A stretch of 64,000 nucleotides of DNA from Psychromonas marina. Lineage in GTDB: Bacteria > Pseudomonadota > Gammaproteobacteria > Enterobacterales > Psychromonadaceae. Position 1 is the first letter of the stretch, and the number at the start of each line of letters is the position of its first letter. The translations under genes and the position numbers were made by a program. Of the stretch, positions 1 to 9,627 are shown piece after piece. The notes below the pieces were generated by a model. The model made no database searches. It saw only the letters and a list, made by a program, of their open reading frames with translations, and had not been told where the DNA came from. The stretch covers positions 1-64,000 of the forward strand of contig NZ_BSPQ01000013.1 of assembly GCF_030161115.1 (NCBI RefSeq), given 5' to 3'.

Positions 1-35
1 GGGAAAAGTAATATTTAGATTGACGTGGGAAGTCA

Positions 36-127
36 TACCAACGCCTTGCTAAGCGGATAAAAATGGTTGGTTAAAATCGCGAAGCGATGACCAACTGTTT
101 TTATTCCGTTTAAGCACCTTGTTAGCC
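36..127 (-). repeat. attC site 1
   Basis: Inverse core box TACCAAC at 36-42 and core box GTTAGCC at 121-127, with complementary arms around a TCGC-GAA-GCGA tip. It belongs to the ORF-less cassette at 128-355. Confidence 0.85.
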
Positions 128-355
128 GGCTTTATAAGTGACAAAAGTAGATTAACAAACGGCTGATTATTGGAGATTTAGCTTAACATTTCGAAGCTAA
201 ACTGCCAGTTAAAAAACAGTGCTAAATGAAGGCTTGATTGGAAACCAACACCCAAATAGCAAACTAAAAAACAATGAACGGAAAACTGATTCAAAGGAAA
301 AACGACCACTCGTTTTTACAAAAATCATAAAACAAAACTAGCTATCTGCGAAGAC
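128..355 (-). other. Integron cassette without ORF (A)
   Basis: A 228-bp cassette body between attC 1 and attC 2. I see no convincing ORF on either strand; the longest is an 18-codon plus-strand frame that is antisense to cassette polarity. It does not share the motif found in the other ORF-less cassettes. Confidence 0.6.
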
Positions 356-447
356 AGCTAACGCCTTGCTAAGCGGACTAAAATGGTTGGTTATAATCGC
401 GAAGCGATGACCAACTGTTTTAGTTCCGTTTAAGCAACTTGTTAAAT
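356..447 (-). repeat. attC site 2
   Basis: Boxes AGCTAAC (356-362) and GTTAAAT (441-447) with the same arm and tip sequence as site 4. It differs from site 4 by only a few paired substitutions, so the stem is preserved. Confidence 0.88.
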
Positions 448-665
448 GGCAAACCAAAAGTAAAAAAGAGCTACACACAAAACAAGTACTTGGCTTTTAT
501 TTAAATTATTGATTCATCATAAACGAAGCTAGTTTACGAACGAAGTAAATGCCCTATTCGATTAACATTTATGAGATGCTGGTTTTGATAACCCCAAGAA
601 ACAACGCATTTTACTTTGAATAAAACAGACTTTAGAAACCCAACATTTAGTCTGATTCACAGCCC
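448..665 (-). other. Integron cassette without ORF (B), near copy of cassette D
   Basis: A 218-bp body with no ORF of useful length. It aligns along its whole length with 1661-1879, with roughly 15-20 differences by eye. It contains two direct ACGAAG repeats (within 521-546) shared with cassettes D and E. Confidence 0.7.
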
Positions 666-765
666 ATTTAACGCCTGCTTAAGCGGACTAAAATAGTGGG
701 TTAAAATGTGTAGCGAAGCGAAACGTAACCCACTGTTTTAGTTCCGTTTAAAGCTCTTGTTAGGT
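666..765 (-). repeat. attC site 3
   Basis: Boxes ATTTAAC (666-672) and GTTAGGT (759-765). The tip region is longer and diverged (TGTAGCGAAGCGAAACG). The DUF3800 stop codon at 760-762 lies inside the box, as is usual for cassette genes. Confidence 0.87.
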
Positions 766-1551
766 GCGTTTTGGAAGTGGGTATTTAAGCCTTACAGGTT
801 CAGTTGTAACTTCCCTTCCTCCAACTCTTGGATCAAAAAAGTACCATACATTGAACTTTCTCTCTGTGCCCCAAGTATCATGTTTTAAATCATCCCAGCC
901 TAAGTATGTGGCTATTTTAGTGGCAACTGCTAATTTTGCTGGAGAAGAGGCTTTACCTTGAAAAGCACTCATCACTGCACCAAGCAAAAAATCAGCGATT
1001 TGAATATGCTCGGAATCTTTTGAGTCTTTAGTTACGACACTTTTAATGAGTGCGCTTCCTCCAAGCTCTTTTGTTAACATACTATTTGCTATTTTATGAA
1101 AAGCCTCGTCTGCTTTTTTATACCTTGATGGTAATGGATCCACTTCAATTCTAAATTCACAATCACGGCTAGGGTGAGCTTTTATTACTGCTTTAATTTT
1201 CGTAGATATAAGCTTTGTAAAATGTTTTCTCATTGCTAAGTCATAGTCGCCATCATGGAACGATTTATCAACCATTCCCTTTCTTATAACTATACAATGA
1301 AATGCTAACCATGAATTTTTGAAAAAGGTCTCGATTAACTCAGCGTAAAAATCAGCATAGAATTTTTTATGGGCTTTTTGCCACTTAATTTCATTGTGAT
1401 AGTTATGTTTTTCTCTTAACTCCCGAATGATTCTCGTAAAATCACCTCGTCTTTGGTATTTCATCCAAAGAGAGCCAAAACCATAATATACCTGCCCATC
1501 TATACCCGATTCATCACAGGCAACGTGCCAAATTAGTTTACCTGTGCTCAT
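760..1551 (-). CDS. DUF3800 domain protein, integron cassette gene
   Basis: A 263-residue cytoplasmic protein without signal peptide or membrane segment. The N-terminus has a CDESG motif (about residues 12-16) and the C-terminal half an IQIADFLLGA segment. Both are typical of the DUF3800 family, which is thought to have an RNase H-like fold and often occurs on mobile elements and near defence genes. The biochemical role is unknown. The start codon is 18 bases inside the cassette boundary at 1569 and the stop lies in attC site 3, so the gene fills its cassette in the usual orientation. No dedicated promoter is apparent. Expression would depend on read-through from cassettes to the right or on an unseen promoter. 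I am confident of the family but not of any function. Confidence 0.85.
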   Translation of the reverse strand: MSTGKLIWHVACDESGIDGQVYYGFGSLWMKYQRRGDFTRIIRELREKHNYHNEIKWQKAHKKFYADFYAELIETFFKNSWLAFHCIVIRKGMVDKSFHDGDYDLAMRKHFTKLISTKIKAVIKAHPSRDCEFRIEVDPLPSRYKKADEAFHKIANSMLTKELGGSALIKSVVTKDSKDSEHIQIADFLLGAVMSAFQGKASSPAKLAVATKIATYLGWDDLKHDTWGTERKFNVWYFFDPRVGGREVTTEPVRLKYPLPKRT

Positions 1552-1568
1552 TCGAGTCTCCTAGTAGC

Positions 1569-1660
1569 ACCTAACGCCTTGCTAAGCGGATAAAAATGGT
1601 TGGTTAAAATCGCGAAGCGATGACCAACTGTTTTTATTCCGTTTAAGCAACTTGTTAAAT
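1569..1660 (-). repeat. attC site 4
   Basis: Boxes ACCTAAC (1569-1575, exact RYYYAAC) and GTTAAAT (1654-1660). The inner boxes are GCTAAGC and GTTTAAGC. Confidence 0.9.
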
Positions 1661-1879
1661 GGCAAACCCAAAGTAAAAACAGAGCTACACACAGAACAAG
1701 TATTTGGCTTTTATTTAAATTATTGATTCATCATAAACGAAGCAAGTTTACGAACGAAGTAAATGCCCTATTCGATTAACATTTATGAGATACAGGCTTT
1801 AATAACCTCAAGAAACAACGCATTTTACTTTGAACAAAATAGGCTTTAGAAACCCAACATTTAGTCTTATTCACAGCCC
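1661..1879 (-). other. Integron cassette without ORF (D), near copy of cassette B
   Basis: A 219-bp body lacking a usable ORF and closely matching 448-665 over its full length. The ACGAAG direct repeats are within 1735-1760. The two copies are separated by the DUF3800 cassette, so they represent either a duplication or two independent captures. Confidence 0.7.
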
Positions 1880-1972
1880 ATTTAACGCCCATATTAACTG
1901 GATAAAAATGGTGGGCTATAATCGCGTAGCGATGACCGCCGTTTTTATTCCAGTTGAATTGACTTGTTAAAT
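1880..1972 (-). repeat. attC site 5
   Basis: Boxes ATTTAAC (1880-1886) and GTTAAAT (1966-1972). The inner boxes are more diverged (ATTAACTGG / CCAGTTGAAT) but still complementary. Tip TCGCGTAGCGA. Confidence 0.82.
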
Positions 1973-2293
1973 GGTAGGCCTAGTGCACACTCAATTGAGC
2001 ATAAAATTCAGGCAAAACCATTTCTAAAATTTAAGCTTCATAATAAACGAAGCTAGCTGATGAACGAAGTTAATACTATGTTCTCATTACATTTTTGAGA
2101 GTCGAGTTTAAAAACCAAACCAACTTACCGCACTTGGAAAAGCCTTAAATGTGCGAGCAACGAATTACGCTCAAGGTCGAAATAACCTAACCATTTTCGA
2201 GTATTTTCAAAGAAACTAGATATCAAACTGCGCAAACAACTTTGCACAAATTAGACCTAAAAAACACAAACCCAAAAGAACTCTACGAAAACC
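1973..2293 (-). other. Integron cassette without ORF (E)
   Basis: A 321-bp body in which I find only frames of 13 codons or fewer on the cassette strand. Positions 2045-2070 carry a diverged version of the ACGAAG double repeat seen in cassettes B and D, followed by a similar CATTT-TGAGA end. Confidence 0.6.
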
Positions 2294-2391
2294 ATTTAAC
2301 GCCGCATTAAGCGGATAAAAATAGTTGGTTATAATGTTGAGGCACGAAACATAACCAACTGTTTTTATTCCGTTTAAATGCCTTGTTAATT
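2294..2391 (-). repeat. attC site 6
   Basis: Boxes ATTTAAC (2294-2300) and GTTAATT (2385-2391), with complementary arms GCGGATAAAAATAGTTGGTT and AACCAACTGTTTTTATTCCG and a tip different from the other sites (ATAATGTTGAGGCACG). It is the last complete attC before the flank. Confidence 0.87.
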
Positions 2392-3033
2392 GATGCCGGT
2401 AATAGAACTTTTTACACCAATTATTCTAGTGACCATTTCAATATTGAGAATCCAAATACCAAGCGGAAACTACACACCTTTTTAGCAAAATTGCACGCTC
2501 AATATTACGTAAAAACTAGGCAAAAAATGAAGCCTCTATTTACTAAAAACTAAGCTAATGAGTTTTATGCTTTTGGGTTTTTATAAAAGCAAAACTCTAT
2601 TAGCGAAAATACCTTAATCTGGCTGAATGTGCAGATTAAAAGTCACATTCGAGACAACTTATTTGAGCGTATTTCATACATTAGTTGGTATTAAAAAAAC
2701 TTAAATTTGAAAACATATCCCAAATAATTTTAAGGCCAATTAACAGCTTATTAGACAGAAAAAACCACCAATCTATAAAGAAACATGGAATTCAAAATCA
2801 TTTTTAATTGACTTAATATACATTAGTTTAAACAGCTATTTCAATAATTTAATAAAATAAGTCAAAAAACTGTGATATAAAATTAATATAATTTTCTTTA
2901 TTTTTGGTAGAAAGGCGGAAAAAGCAACAACTGAACATAAAAACAGCCCTTTGGTAAGCGTAAAGGATTAGAAACACGCTCGCTATTAAAGCCTTAGCTT
3001 AAGGTAATACTTAACCTATTGGGGAGTTTCTAG
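2392..3033. other. Gene-free stretch at the right end of the integron array
   Basis: 642 bp of AT-rich DNA without a credible ORF. The first part (2392-2737) may be a seventh ORF-less cassette: it begins GTTAATTGATGCC (2385) and ends GGCCAATTAAC (2734-2744), the matched ends expected of a cassette. After 2744, AGCTTATTAGACAGA resembles the half-site GCCTTGCTAAGCGGA, so 2738-2760 may be an attI core or a broken attC. The remainder (2761-3033) shows nothing I can name, and there is no trace of an integrase gene. Confidence 0.5.
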
Positions 3034-3927
3034 TTAAGAAGTGCCCTTTTGTCTTGTAAACCACCAACATAACAACGAAGCAATAGTCACCATCATCACA
3101 CCTTGCCAAAAAGTAGCCGTAAGTTCGATATCTAAAATCATCGCCGATATAAAAGTAGATAAAAGTGGTGTGAAGTACGACAGTGTGGCTAATAGCATCA
3201 TATTGCCGCCAATGATGGCACTATTCCACAGAGCATACGCACTGCCCATTGCAATTCCGGTGATCAGCAAATCAATGACTGAACTGCTATTAAATACCAT
3301 CGTGGCTTCATCACTTATAAAATAGAACACCCATAAAGTAATAGCCGTTGCGATAAAAAATAGCGTGATTGCGTTTTTTCCATTAGCACGCTTTTTAGTA
3401 ATATTACAATAAAAAGCCCATATGAAAGCGCCTATTAAAGCTAAAGAATAGCTGGTTGGATTGGTAATAAAATTATCAGCTAATTGTTTTGCTGAGAGTC
3501 CTTGATCGCCACTAACAGTCCAAGCAACACCAAAAAAAGATAATGCGATTACTGGGTAAACACGTTTATCAATCTTAGTATGACTCGTCAATGCCGTAAG
3601 TAAAACAACTAACGTAGGCCATAAATAGTTAATGACACCCATTTCAACCGCTTGAATACGAGAGTTAGCCATGCCAAGTGCCAATGATAAACAAATTTCG
3701 TAACTGACAAACAGTGCGCCGCCAATCATAATATATTTAACAGAAAAACGTTTTAAATGTGGGATGCCAAGTACCATGATTAAAAACAGTGCACTGACTG
3801 AATAGATCATTGCAGCACCGCCAATAGGACCAAGTTGTTCTGCTACATTACGGACCAGACCAACGGTTGCACTCCACAATAAAATGGCTAAACACCCTGC
3901 AATTGTATACTGCTTGTTGCTACTCAC
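3034..3927 (-). CDS. yddG: YddG-like aromatic amino acid exporter (EamA/DMT family)
   Basis: Inner-membrane carrier of the drug/metabolite transporter superfamily with about ten predicted membrane segments. It matches E. coli YddG, which exports aromatic amino acids. Recognisable conserved pieces are ILLWSATVGLVR near the N-terminus, LFVSYEICLSLALG, VINYLWP, IGAFIWAFYCN and SYFTPLLST. I chose the GTG at 3927 because it gives an N-terminus of nearly the same length as E. coli YddG before the first membrane helix. An ATG at 3948 in the same frame is the alternative. Either start overlaps the 3' end of tamB, so the gene is probably translationally coupled to it. No terminator is obvious before the integron region. 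The substrate is inferred from the family. Confidence 0.8.
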   Translation of the reverse strand: MSSNKQYTIAGCLAILLWSATVGLVRNVAEQLGPIGGAAMIYSVSALFLIMVLGIPHLKRFSVKYIMIGGALFVSYEICLSLALGMANSRIQAVEMGVINYLWPTLVVLLTALTSHTKIDKRVYPVIALSFFGVAWTVSGDQGLSAKQLADNFITNPTSYSLALIGAFIWAFYCNITKKRANGKNAITLFFIATAITLWVFYFISDEATMVFNSSSVIDLLITGIAMGSAYALWNSAIIGGNMMLLATLSYFTPLLSTFISAMILDIELTATFWQGVMMVTIASLLCWWFTRQKGTS

Positions 3928-6900
3928 GTTTATCCCAATCCCATTCATAATACGCATCGACTGCCTGATAAATACCACTTGAAGCTTCGATGTATAATCG
4001 TTCCAATATTTCATAACGTAACGATAATATTGAGAAGGTATCAAATACGCCAACGCCATAACTTATCTCAACGCCGGGGGCAATTTCACCGCGAATACCG
4101 ACGGATTGTTCATCCCCGGTACCACTTGACGAAAGCGATAAATCTTTAATTCCTATCTCTTCACCAATACTGCTCATTAGGTTATCTGATTGCCCTGCTG
4201 CAATATCGATTAACATATTTGCCATGGTACTACTGTCTGAACTGCTGTTTAGACCTTGTCCTCGGGTAAGATAAGATAATGCTTCTTGTTGTGCCATCGC
4301 AGGTTCAGAAAATATCACGAGTTCTAATTCATCAACAGGACCGGTCACACGGACACCAGCGGTGACATCATCTTCTATTTTGCTTGGATCACGTATCGCC
4401 TCTATTTGTAAATAAGGAGACTCTGGCGCTCCTTGGAATATAATTCGACTATCTTGTAGGGTCAGTTGCTGTCCTAAAGCACGGTAACTACCATCACTTA
4501 ATTGTAATACGCCGTTAATACTCAAGTCTTTTTCAAATGGTTTTTCTATTAACAACTTTCCGCCGATAAAGGTATCTAATCCAAGTGCGACGATTTGTAA
4601 TGAGTTACCCAGATCAACAGAGAGGTCGATGATCACCGGTAAATCAGGAGCAACCGTTTGTTGCTCGACATCAACAATTACAATATCTGAAGATTCCGAT
4701 ATTGCCCCTGCCGCTAACTCTTTAACGACGATTTTCCCTTTATCAACAAATAAATCACCATCAATTTTTACCTGATCATTAAATGAGATACTGATATCTG
4801 GTGTAATTAACAGATCGATCTTTCCATAATCATAAATCTCTAACTGCTGTGCATAGAAGTGAATATCACCCATGAACGTATTAGACCAATCAAATTGACC
4901 GGTGATGAATGCGACGCCTGGGTTTTCTTTTGCAACCTGCTGTACTTTCTCTTTATCAGCCAACGGGTGTAATATTTTACCCCCTACTTTTTTTACTGAT
5001 TTATCAAAAAAATTAAACGTATTAGTTAGTAAGGGGACAGCAGCCGCTTTTTCAGTGATGGTATTATTACCACTGCTATTGAACGAACCTTGCAACGTTG
5101 CACTACTTTGTACGATTTCTATATTTGCACTCAATTCTTTAACATTCATAGGAAGATCGGTACTGCTTATTAAAGAATCGCGAATATTAACCTTACCGTT
5201 AACAGTCGGTTTATCTAATTTACCTGTAATCGAAACTTCGCTACTTAACTGCCCCTCTAACGAATCTAAAGCGGGAATGAGTGGTAAAAACAATGAAAAA
5301 TCAGGAAGATTAGAGATGATTTTTGCATCTAGCGTTGGCTGTTCATTATAAGGTTGTAACTGCCCTTTAATATTAACGTCGATAAGTTTATCGGCATAAA
5401 TTTTTGTATCGACCAAGATTTCATTCGCTTTTCCTTCGAGATTTATCTTAAACGTCTCCATTGCATAATCTCTGAATATTTCTGGATCAGAGTCGGTATT
5501 AATTTTTAATAACATATCGTCAGAGAAAAGGTTAACCAAAAACGTCGGGTTGACATCTTTTTGCCACTGTAGATCTGCATTAGCTGAAAGTGCCCCTTGT
5601 AGTTTCAAATGGGCAGGCAAAAAGGGTGTTAAGTTTGCTAATAGATATTTATCTATATCAAGTACGACATTACCTGACTCAGCGATATTGACCTGTGTAA
5701 TACAAAGACGACCTGCATTACTCGTCTCTGGGGTTTTAGCCTGCCAACAGTGAGGTGTAATTTCGATATTATCCGCAGCAGATACCACATCAAAAGGCGT
5801 CGACAATGTCAGCGTTTGATGAGGCAAATCGATGATTGCATTATTCAATTTAACCAATAGTTGTTGATCGGTTTGAGTGACAAAAACAGCCAAGTCCGTG
5901 GAAATTAACTCGCTATTGGCCAACAACTCAATTTTGTGTTGAACACCTTCACTTTGCTCATTGTTCTCTGCATCGATGTCGTGGGTGATCTTGATGGCTA
6001 AATCATCAATTAATTGATCCGCTGCTATTATGTTGTTTGCATTGAGGGTTAACGAAATTTGTGGTTTTTCACTTAATAACACTTCACCATCAAGATTGAT
6101 ATTACCCACTTGATAGTCCTGATAAGTGAGGCTATTCGCAACCAACGAACTCTCTATCTGCAATAAATCAGAGGGTCCTGTGACATTAACCGTTCCTGTA
6201 ATCCCGCCTTTTAATGCGAGCATGAGGTGACTAACATCAACAATATTTAATGATATCGCTAAATCATTTTGTGTTGCCAAATACCCATTAATTAACAAAC
6301 TATTATCATCGTTGTCGATTGCTAATTTATCAAACAGTATCCCTTGTTTATCGTCACCTGAAATACGTCCACTCACGGTTAGCGGTCGCGTCAATAGCTC
6401 ACCAACAATCGCTAACTCAGGGAAATCGAATTGCCACTCTGGATCTGCATTTTCAAAAAGTGTTACCGCGACTTGTTGTTTAATATTCCCTGAAAAATGT
6501 CCTTCGTATTCAGTCTCTAATTCAGCTAAATCGATATCAGTGATGCTCAGTTCACCTAACCAATCAATTTTTTCTTTCCAAGCGAGTAAGCCAGAAAAAT
6601 CAATGTTACCGGACAGTGTTTCAACATTTAAAGATTCTATTTGTAGATGTTGCAAACCACCATTGGTTTTTAAGCTTACGTTACCTGCGGGAAGTTCACT
6701 CACCTGATAATCACTTTGTAATTCAATCTGGTAATCAAGCAGAGAGCCTTTACTGACAAAACGTCCCTGCTCTATGCGGTATTGTGCATCTCCGGTCAGC
6801 GGCCATTGTAAATTCTGCCAATCAAGTGATATTTGGTGTGGTAAGTTATCGGCAAACAGATCTAAATGACTGCGTAATTGTAAATCGATTTTATTTGAGA

Positions 6901-7915
6901 GTCGTAGTTCACTGTTTAGGTTCGACAAACTACCATTGCTGGTAAATTGGAAATTAATGTCTTTTAGTAATGTTGCTGGCTCTAGTTGTTTTATATTTTG
7001 AATTTGTCCATCAAGCGTAATATTTAATGGGTAATCGTCTATGAAGTTAATATTACCTGTTAAGTTGGCCTTCGTTTCTGGAATGTCGATAGCAAATTGC
7101 GTGATTGCAAGTTCTGACGCTTTAAAGGTAAATTGTGTATCAAGCTTATTCAGTGCAAACAATGTTTGCTTATTTTGTACCAGTTCAAAGGTATCGATAT
7201 TGATCGGATCAACCGTCAGATTGATGGGTAAACTGACCGTGGGTAACATTCCATCTGTTAATATCGCGGCGATTGATTGAAATTGCAGATTTTGCTGTTT
7301 TTTGACGCTGCTGTTTGTTGGCTTACTGGCAATCACTTCTGGTGCACTATCAGGTAATGTTACAAGCAGTCCACTTATTTGCGATGCGAGTGTGACATCC
7401 TTTTTAAAGGCATCTGCTTGTAATGAAATTTTATCGAGATTAACCGCTAGCGTGCCCATCGTAAAATCAAGTTCACTAACGGTAATATCACCAACAATCA
7501 ATGCGATTGGAATATCGATATTCAGTGGCTGTCCACCATCTTCAACAACCTCAGGTTCCTCTGCTTCACTCGTTTCTGGTAGCGATATCTGTACGCCAGC
7601 GAGTGTTAACGAATCTAAACAAACACGATTAAAGAGGCAACCCCAATCAAATTGATAATTGGCATGGCTAATCTTGATTTGCGTTTCACCATCTAACCAA
7701 GTGATATCTGAAAATGTGGGTGAACTTAATAGTGAGCCCTCTTCTAATTCCACAGACAAACGTGATTCAACTTGTTTTACAAGTGAAATAATCAACTGGT
7801 TTCCACTGTGGGTTAACAGCAAAAAACTACTCGCTAAGGCGGTGATAGCAAACAACGAGAGTAAGGTAACAAGGCTATATTTACTTATTTTCATTACCCA
7901 CTTCAAGATAATCAT
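3920..7915 (-). CDS. tamB: TamB, inner-membrane component of the translocation and assembly module
   Basis: A 1331-residue protein with one N-terminal membrane anchor (about residues 12-34) and a very long periplasmic body of repetitive beta-strand character. It ends in the conserved DUF490 C-terminal domain (last ~350 residues, including VRVTGPVDELELVIFSEP and LSYLTRGQ). With TamA it helps build outer-membrane proteins, and members of this family are also implicated in lipid transport between membranes. Its length is typical (E. coli 1259). The start ATG overlaps the tamA stop by four bases, indicating translational coupling. The last codons overlap the start of the yddG-like gene. Confidence 0.95.
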   Translation of the reverse strand: MIILKWVMKISKYSLVTLLSLFAITALASSFLLLTHSGNQLIISLVKQVESRLSVELEEGSLLSSPTFSDITWLDGETQIKISHANYQFDWGCLFNRVCLDSLTLAGVQISLPETSEAEEPEVVEDGGQPLNIDIPIALIVGDITVSELDFTMGTLAVNLDKISLQADAFKKDVTLASQISGLLVTLPDSAPEVIASKPTNSSVKKQQNLQFQSIAAILTDGMLPTVSLPINLTVDPINIDTFELVQNKQTLFALNKLDTQFTFKASELAITQFAIDIPETKANLTGNINFIDDYPLNITLDGQIQNIKQLEPATLLKDINFQFTSNGSLSNLNSELRLSNKIDLQLRSHLDLFADNLPHQISLDWQNLQWPLTGDAQYRIEQGRFVSKGSLLDYQIELQSDYQVSELPAGNVSLKTNGGLQHLQIESLNVETLSGNIDFSGLLAWKEKIDWLGELSITDIDLAELETEYEGHFSGNIKQQVAVTLFENADPEWQFDFPELAIVGELLTRPLTVSGRISGDDKQGILFDKLAIDNDDNSLLINGYLATQNDLAISLNIVDVSHLMLALKGGITGTVNVTGPSDLLQIESSLVANSLTYQDYQVGNINLDGEVLLSEKPQISLTLNANNIIAADQLIDDLAIKITHDIDAENNEQSEGVQHKIELLANSELISTDLAVFVTQTDQQLLVKLNNAIIDLPHQTLTLSTPFDVVSAADNIEITPHCWQAKTPETSNAGRLCITQVNIAESGNVVLDIDKYLLANLTPFLPAHLKLQGALSANADLQWQKDVNPTFLVNLFSDDMLLKINTDSDPEIFRDYAMETFKINLEGKANEILVDTKIYADKLIDVNIKGQLQPYNEQPTLDAKIISNLPDFSLFLPLIPALDSLEGQLSSEVSITGKLDKPTVNGKVNIRDSLISSTDLPMNVKELSANIEIVQSSATLQGSFNSSGNNTITEKAAAVPLLTNTFNFFDKSVKKVGGKILHPLADKEKVQQVAKENPGVAFITGQFDWSNTFMGDIHFYAQQLEIYDYGKIDLLITPDISISFNDQVKIDGDLFVDKGKIVVKELAAGAISESSDIVIVDVEQQTVAPDLPVIIDLSVDLGNSLQIVALGLDTFIGGKLLIEKPFEKDLSINGVLQLSDGSYRALGQQLTLQDSRIIFQGAPESPYLQIEAIRDPSKIEDDVTAGVRVTGPVDELELVIFSEPAMAQQEALSYLTRGQGLNSSSDSSTMANMLIDIAAGQSDNLMSSIGEEIGIKDLSLSSSGTGDEQSVGIRGEIAPGVEISYGVGVFDTFSILSLRYEILERLYIEASSGIYQAVDAYYEWDWDKRE

Positions 7916-9627
7916 AATTCAGGTCCTATCATGAAATGAATAGCAAAACTGTCTATCTCATTAGTAATGGGTTTAGCAACATATAAGCGCACAGGACCAA
8001 CGGGCGAAGCCCAGACAACCCCCATACCAGCACTGCTCGACATCACTTCGGAAAAATCATCGGTTGCCGTACCGATATCGCTGAACAAGGCTATTTTCCA
8101 GTTATCTGCGACTGGAAAACGATATTCAAGACTGGCGACGGTTAAATATTTACCACCAAGTAGGTAACCATCGTCATCTTCTGGTGCAATACTTTCATAA
8201 CCAAAACCACGTACGCTTTGATCGCCACCAGTGAAAAAACGCATGGATGAAGGTACATTATAAATAGAAGATGTTTGAATCGCACCCAGCTCTATCGACC
8301 CAACAAATTGATGCCCAGAATAGGTACGTAAATACTTAGCTTGCCCGTAAATTTTTATTAAATCATCGCTCGAAAGCCACCACTCATTGGAAACTTCAAG
8401 CGACGTCATTAGCCTATCCCCCCAAGTTGCGTTAATACCGCCTTTTGTACGGGTACGGCTAAAACTGACGCCGGGTATAATTAATGAGGTAGAAAAGTCT
8501 TCCTGTCCTTGCAAACCTTGTTCATGTTCATAACGAATAAAAGCAGTTCGTTCCCATTGATTAGAGAATCGCCAATGACGGCTAAAACCAACTAAAAATT
8601 GCGTGGTATCAGTATCATTCTGCTCTACCAATTTATAACCGGTTTGGACCGACATATAATTATAAATAGGATCTTCTAACGGAATTTTATAGGTTAAGGA
8701 AGCTTCTTGTTTTGGAATCGACGCCACGACATTCCCTTCTACCGAGTGTCCCCACTGTGTTACCCAAGGACGAACCCAACGAAACTTACCACGTATACCT
8801 TCATCGGTTGAATAACCGAAACCAGCATTAAAAGAGTCTTCCGGCTGCATCGATGCGACAACATTGAGTGGAACTTGTAACCCGTCTTTTTCATTAAAAT
8901 CGGGCAGAATACTAATACTTTTGAAATACCCAGTTTCATTCAAATCACTATTAAAAAAACCAAGTTTTCGAGTATCAAAGGGGTCTCCTACCTCAAAACT
9001 TCTGAGGCTAATAATATTTTTCTCTGCCACAATGGGGGCATCAAACAGAAGTTCACCAAACAGATAGCGGGGGCCGGTATTGAACCATAAGTATACGTTG
9101 GCACTGTTGGTCAATGATGAAACATCTACGCGTGCTTTTTCAAAAGTAGCATCAAAAAAACCATAGCGTCTGGCAATACTTTTTAATCCTCCTTTAGCGC
9201 TTTCATAATTAGCATGTAACAAAGGATCCCCTTTGCTAAGCTCAAAGGTTTCGATTAATTGTTTGAAATCAGATAAATCTTTTCCGGCACCTTTTAACTC
9301 AATATCAGAAATATCTATCACCGTCACGGGGCCAACCACGATATCTAATGTGACAAGTTGATCATTACTTTTATCTGTAACAGTAATATCAACGCTAGAT
9401 TGATAAAAACCAAATACACGTAATGCCGTTTGTGTTGAATTGACGACTTCAGATAAATAATCATCGTCATTGGCATTTTTAGGTGCATCTAGGTTATCTA
9501 AATAGATTTCAATATTATCTTCAGCATCGCCATCGGCACCGTTTATTTTAAACTTTATCTCAGCGCTGCTAGCCACACTATAAAATAGCGCCAGCAAGGG
9601 TAATATTAACGTTGTAAAAATCTTCAT
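7912..9627 (-). CDS. tamA: TamA, outer-membrane Omp85-family assembly factor
   Basis: A 571-residue outer-membrane protein. A signal peptide of about 22 residues (ends SVASSAEI) is followed by POTRA domains to about residue 270 and a C-terminal 16-strand Omp85 barrel. The barrel includes the motif FFTGGDQSVRGFGYES, which matches the conserved VRGF/Y lid-lock region, and it ends in a short beta signal (FAIHFMIGPEL). It works with TamB in inserting autotransporters and other barrels. The size matches E. coli TamA (577). It is first in the tamA-tamB-yddG-like run. Confidence 0.95.
   Translation of the reverse strand: MKIFTTLILPLLALFYSVASSAEIKFKINGADGDAEDNIEIYLDNLDAPKNANDDDYLSEVVNSTQTALRVFGFYQSSVDITVTDKSNDQLVTLDIVVGPVTVIDISDIELKGAGKDLSDFKQLIETFELSKGDPLLHANYESAKGGLKSIARRYGFFDATFEKARVDVSSLTNSANVYLWFNTGPRYLFGELLFDAPIVAEKNIISLRSFEVGDPFDTRKLGFFNSDLNETGYFKSISILPDFNEKDGLQVPLNVVASMQPEDSFNAGFGYSTDEGIRGKFRWVRPWVTQWGHSVEGNVVASIPKQEASLTYKIPLEDPIYNYMSVQTGYKLVEQNDTDTTQFLVGFSRHWRFSNQWERTAFIRYEHEQGLQGQEDFSTSLIIPGVSFSRTRTKGGINATWGDRLMTSLEVSNEWWLSSDDLIKIYGQAKYLRTYSGHQFVGSIELGAIQTSSIYNVPSSMRFFTGGDQSVRGFGYESIAPEDDDGYLLGGKYLTVASLEYRFPVADNWKIALFSDIGTATDDFSEVMSSSAGMGVVWASPVGPVRLYVAKPITNEIDSFAIHFMIGPEL

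Larger units (their letters stand above)
1..2744 (-). mobile_element. Integron cassette array (partial), no integrase visible
   Basis: Six imperfect palindromic sites of 92-100 bp recur at 36-127, 356-447, 666-765, 1569-1660, 1880-1972 and 2294-2391. Each begins with an RYYYAAC-like box and ends with GTTRRRY on the plus strand, as attC sites do. The 8-base inner box (GTTTAAGC type) lies on the right and the 7-base box (GCTAAGC type) on the left, so the sites are oriented on the minus strand. The only cassette gene is also on the minus strand, with its stop inside an attC. Each cassette is bounded by matching ends such as GTTAAATGG and CCATTTAAC. The array continues past the left edge. An integrase would be expected on the right and is absent before the yddG-like gene. 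Confidence 0.88.

Noticed and set aside
281-330. 18-codon plus-strand ORF in ORF-less cassette A
   Set aside because: Runs against the cassette polarity and has no ribosome site.
36-2391. CRISPR-like appearance of the regularly spaced repeats
   Set aside because: The units are 92-100 bp imperfect palindromes with RYYYAAC/GTTRRRY ends and variable spacing of 218-803 bp, which is diagnostic of attC sites.
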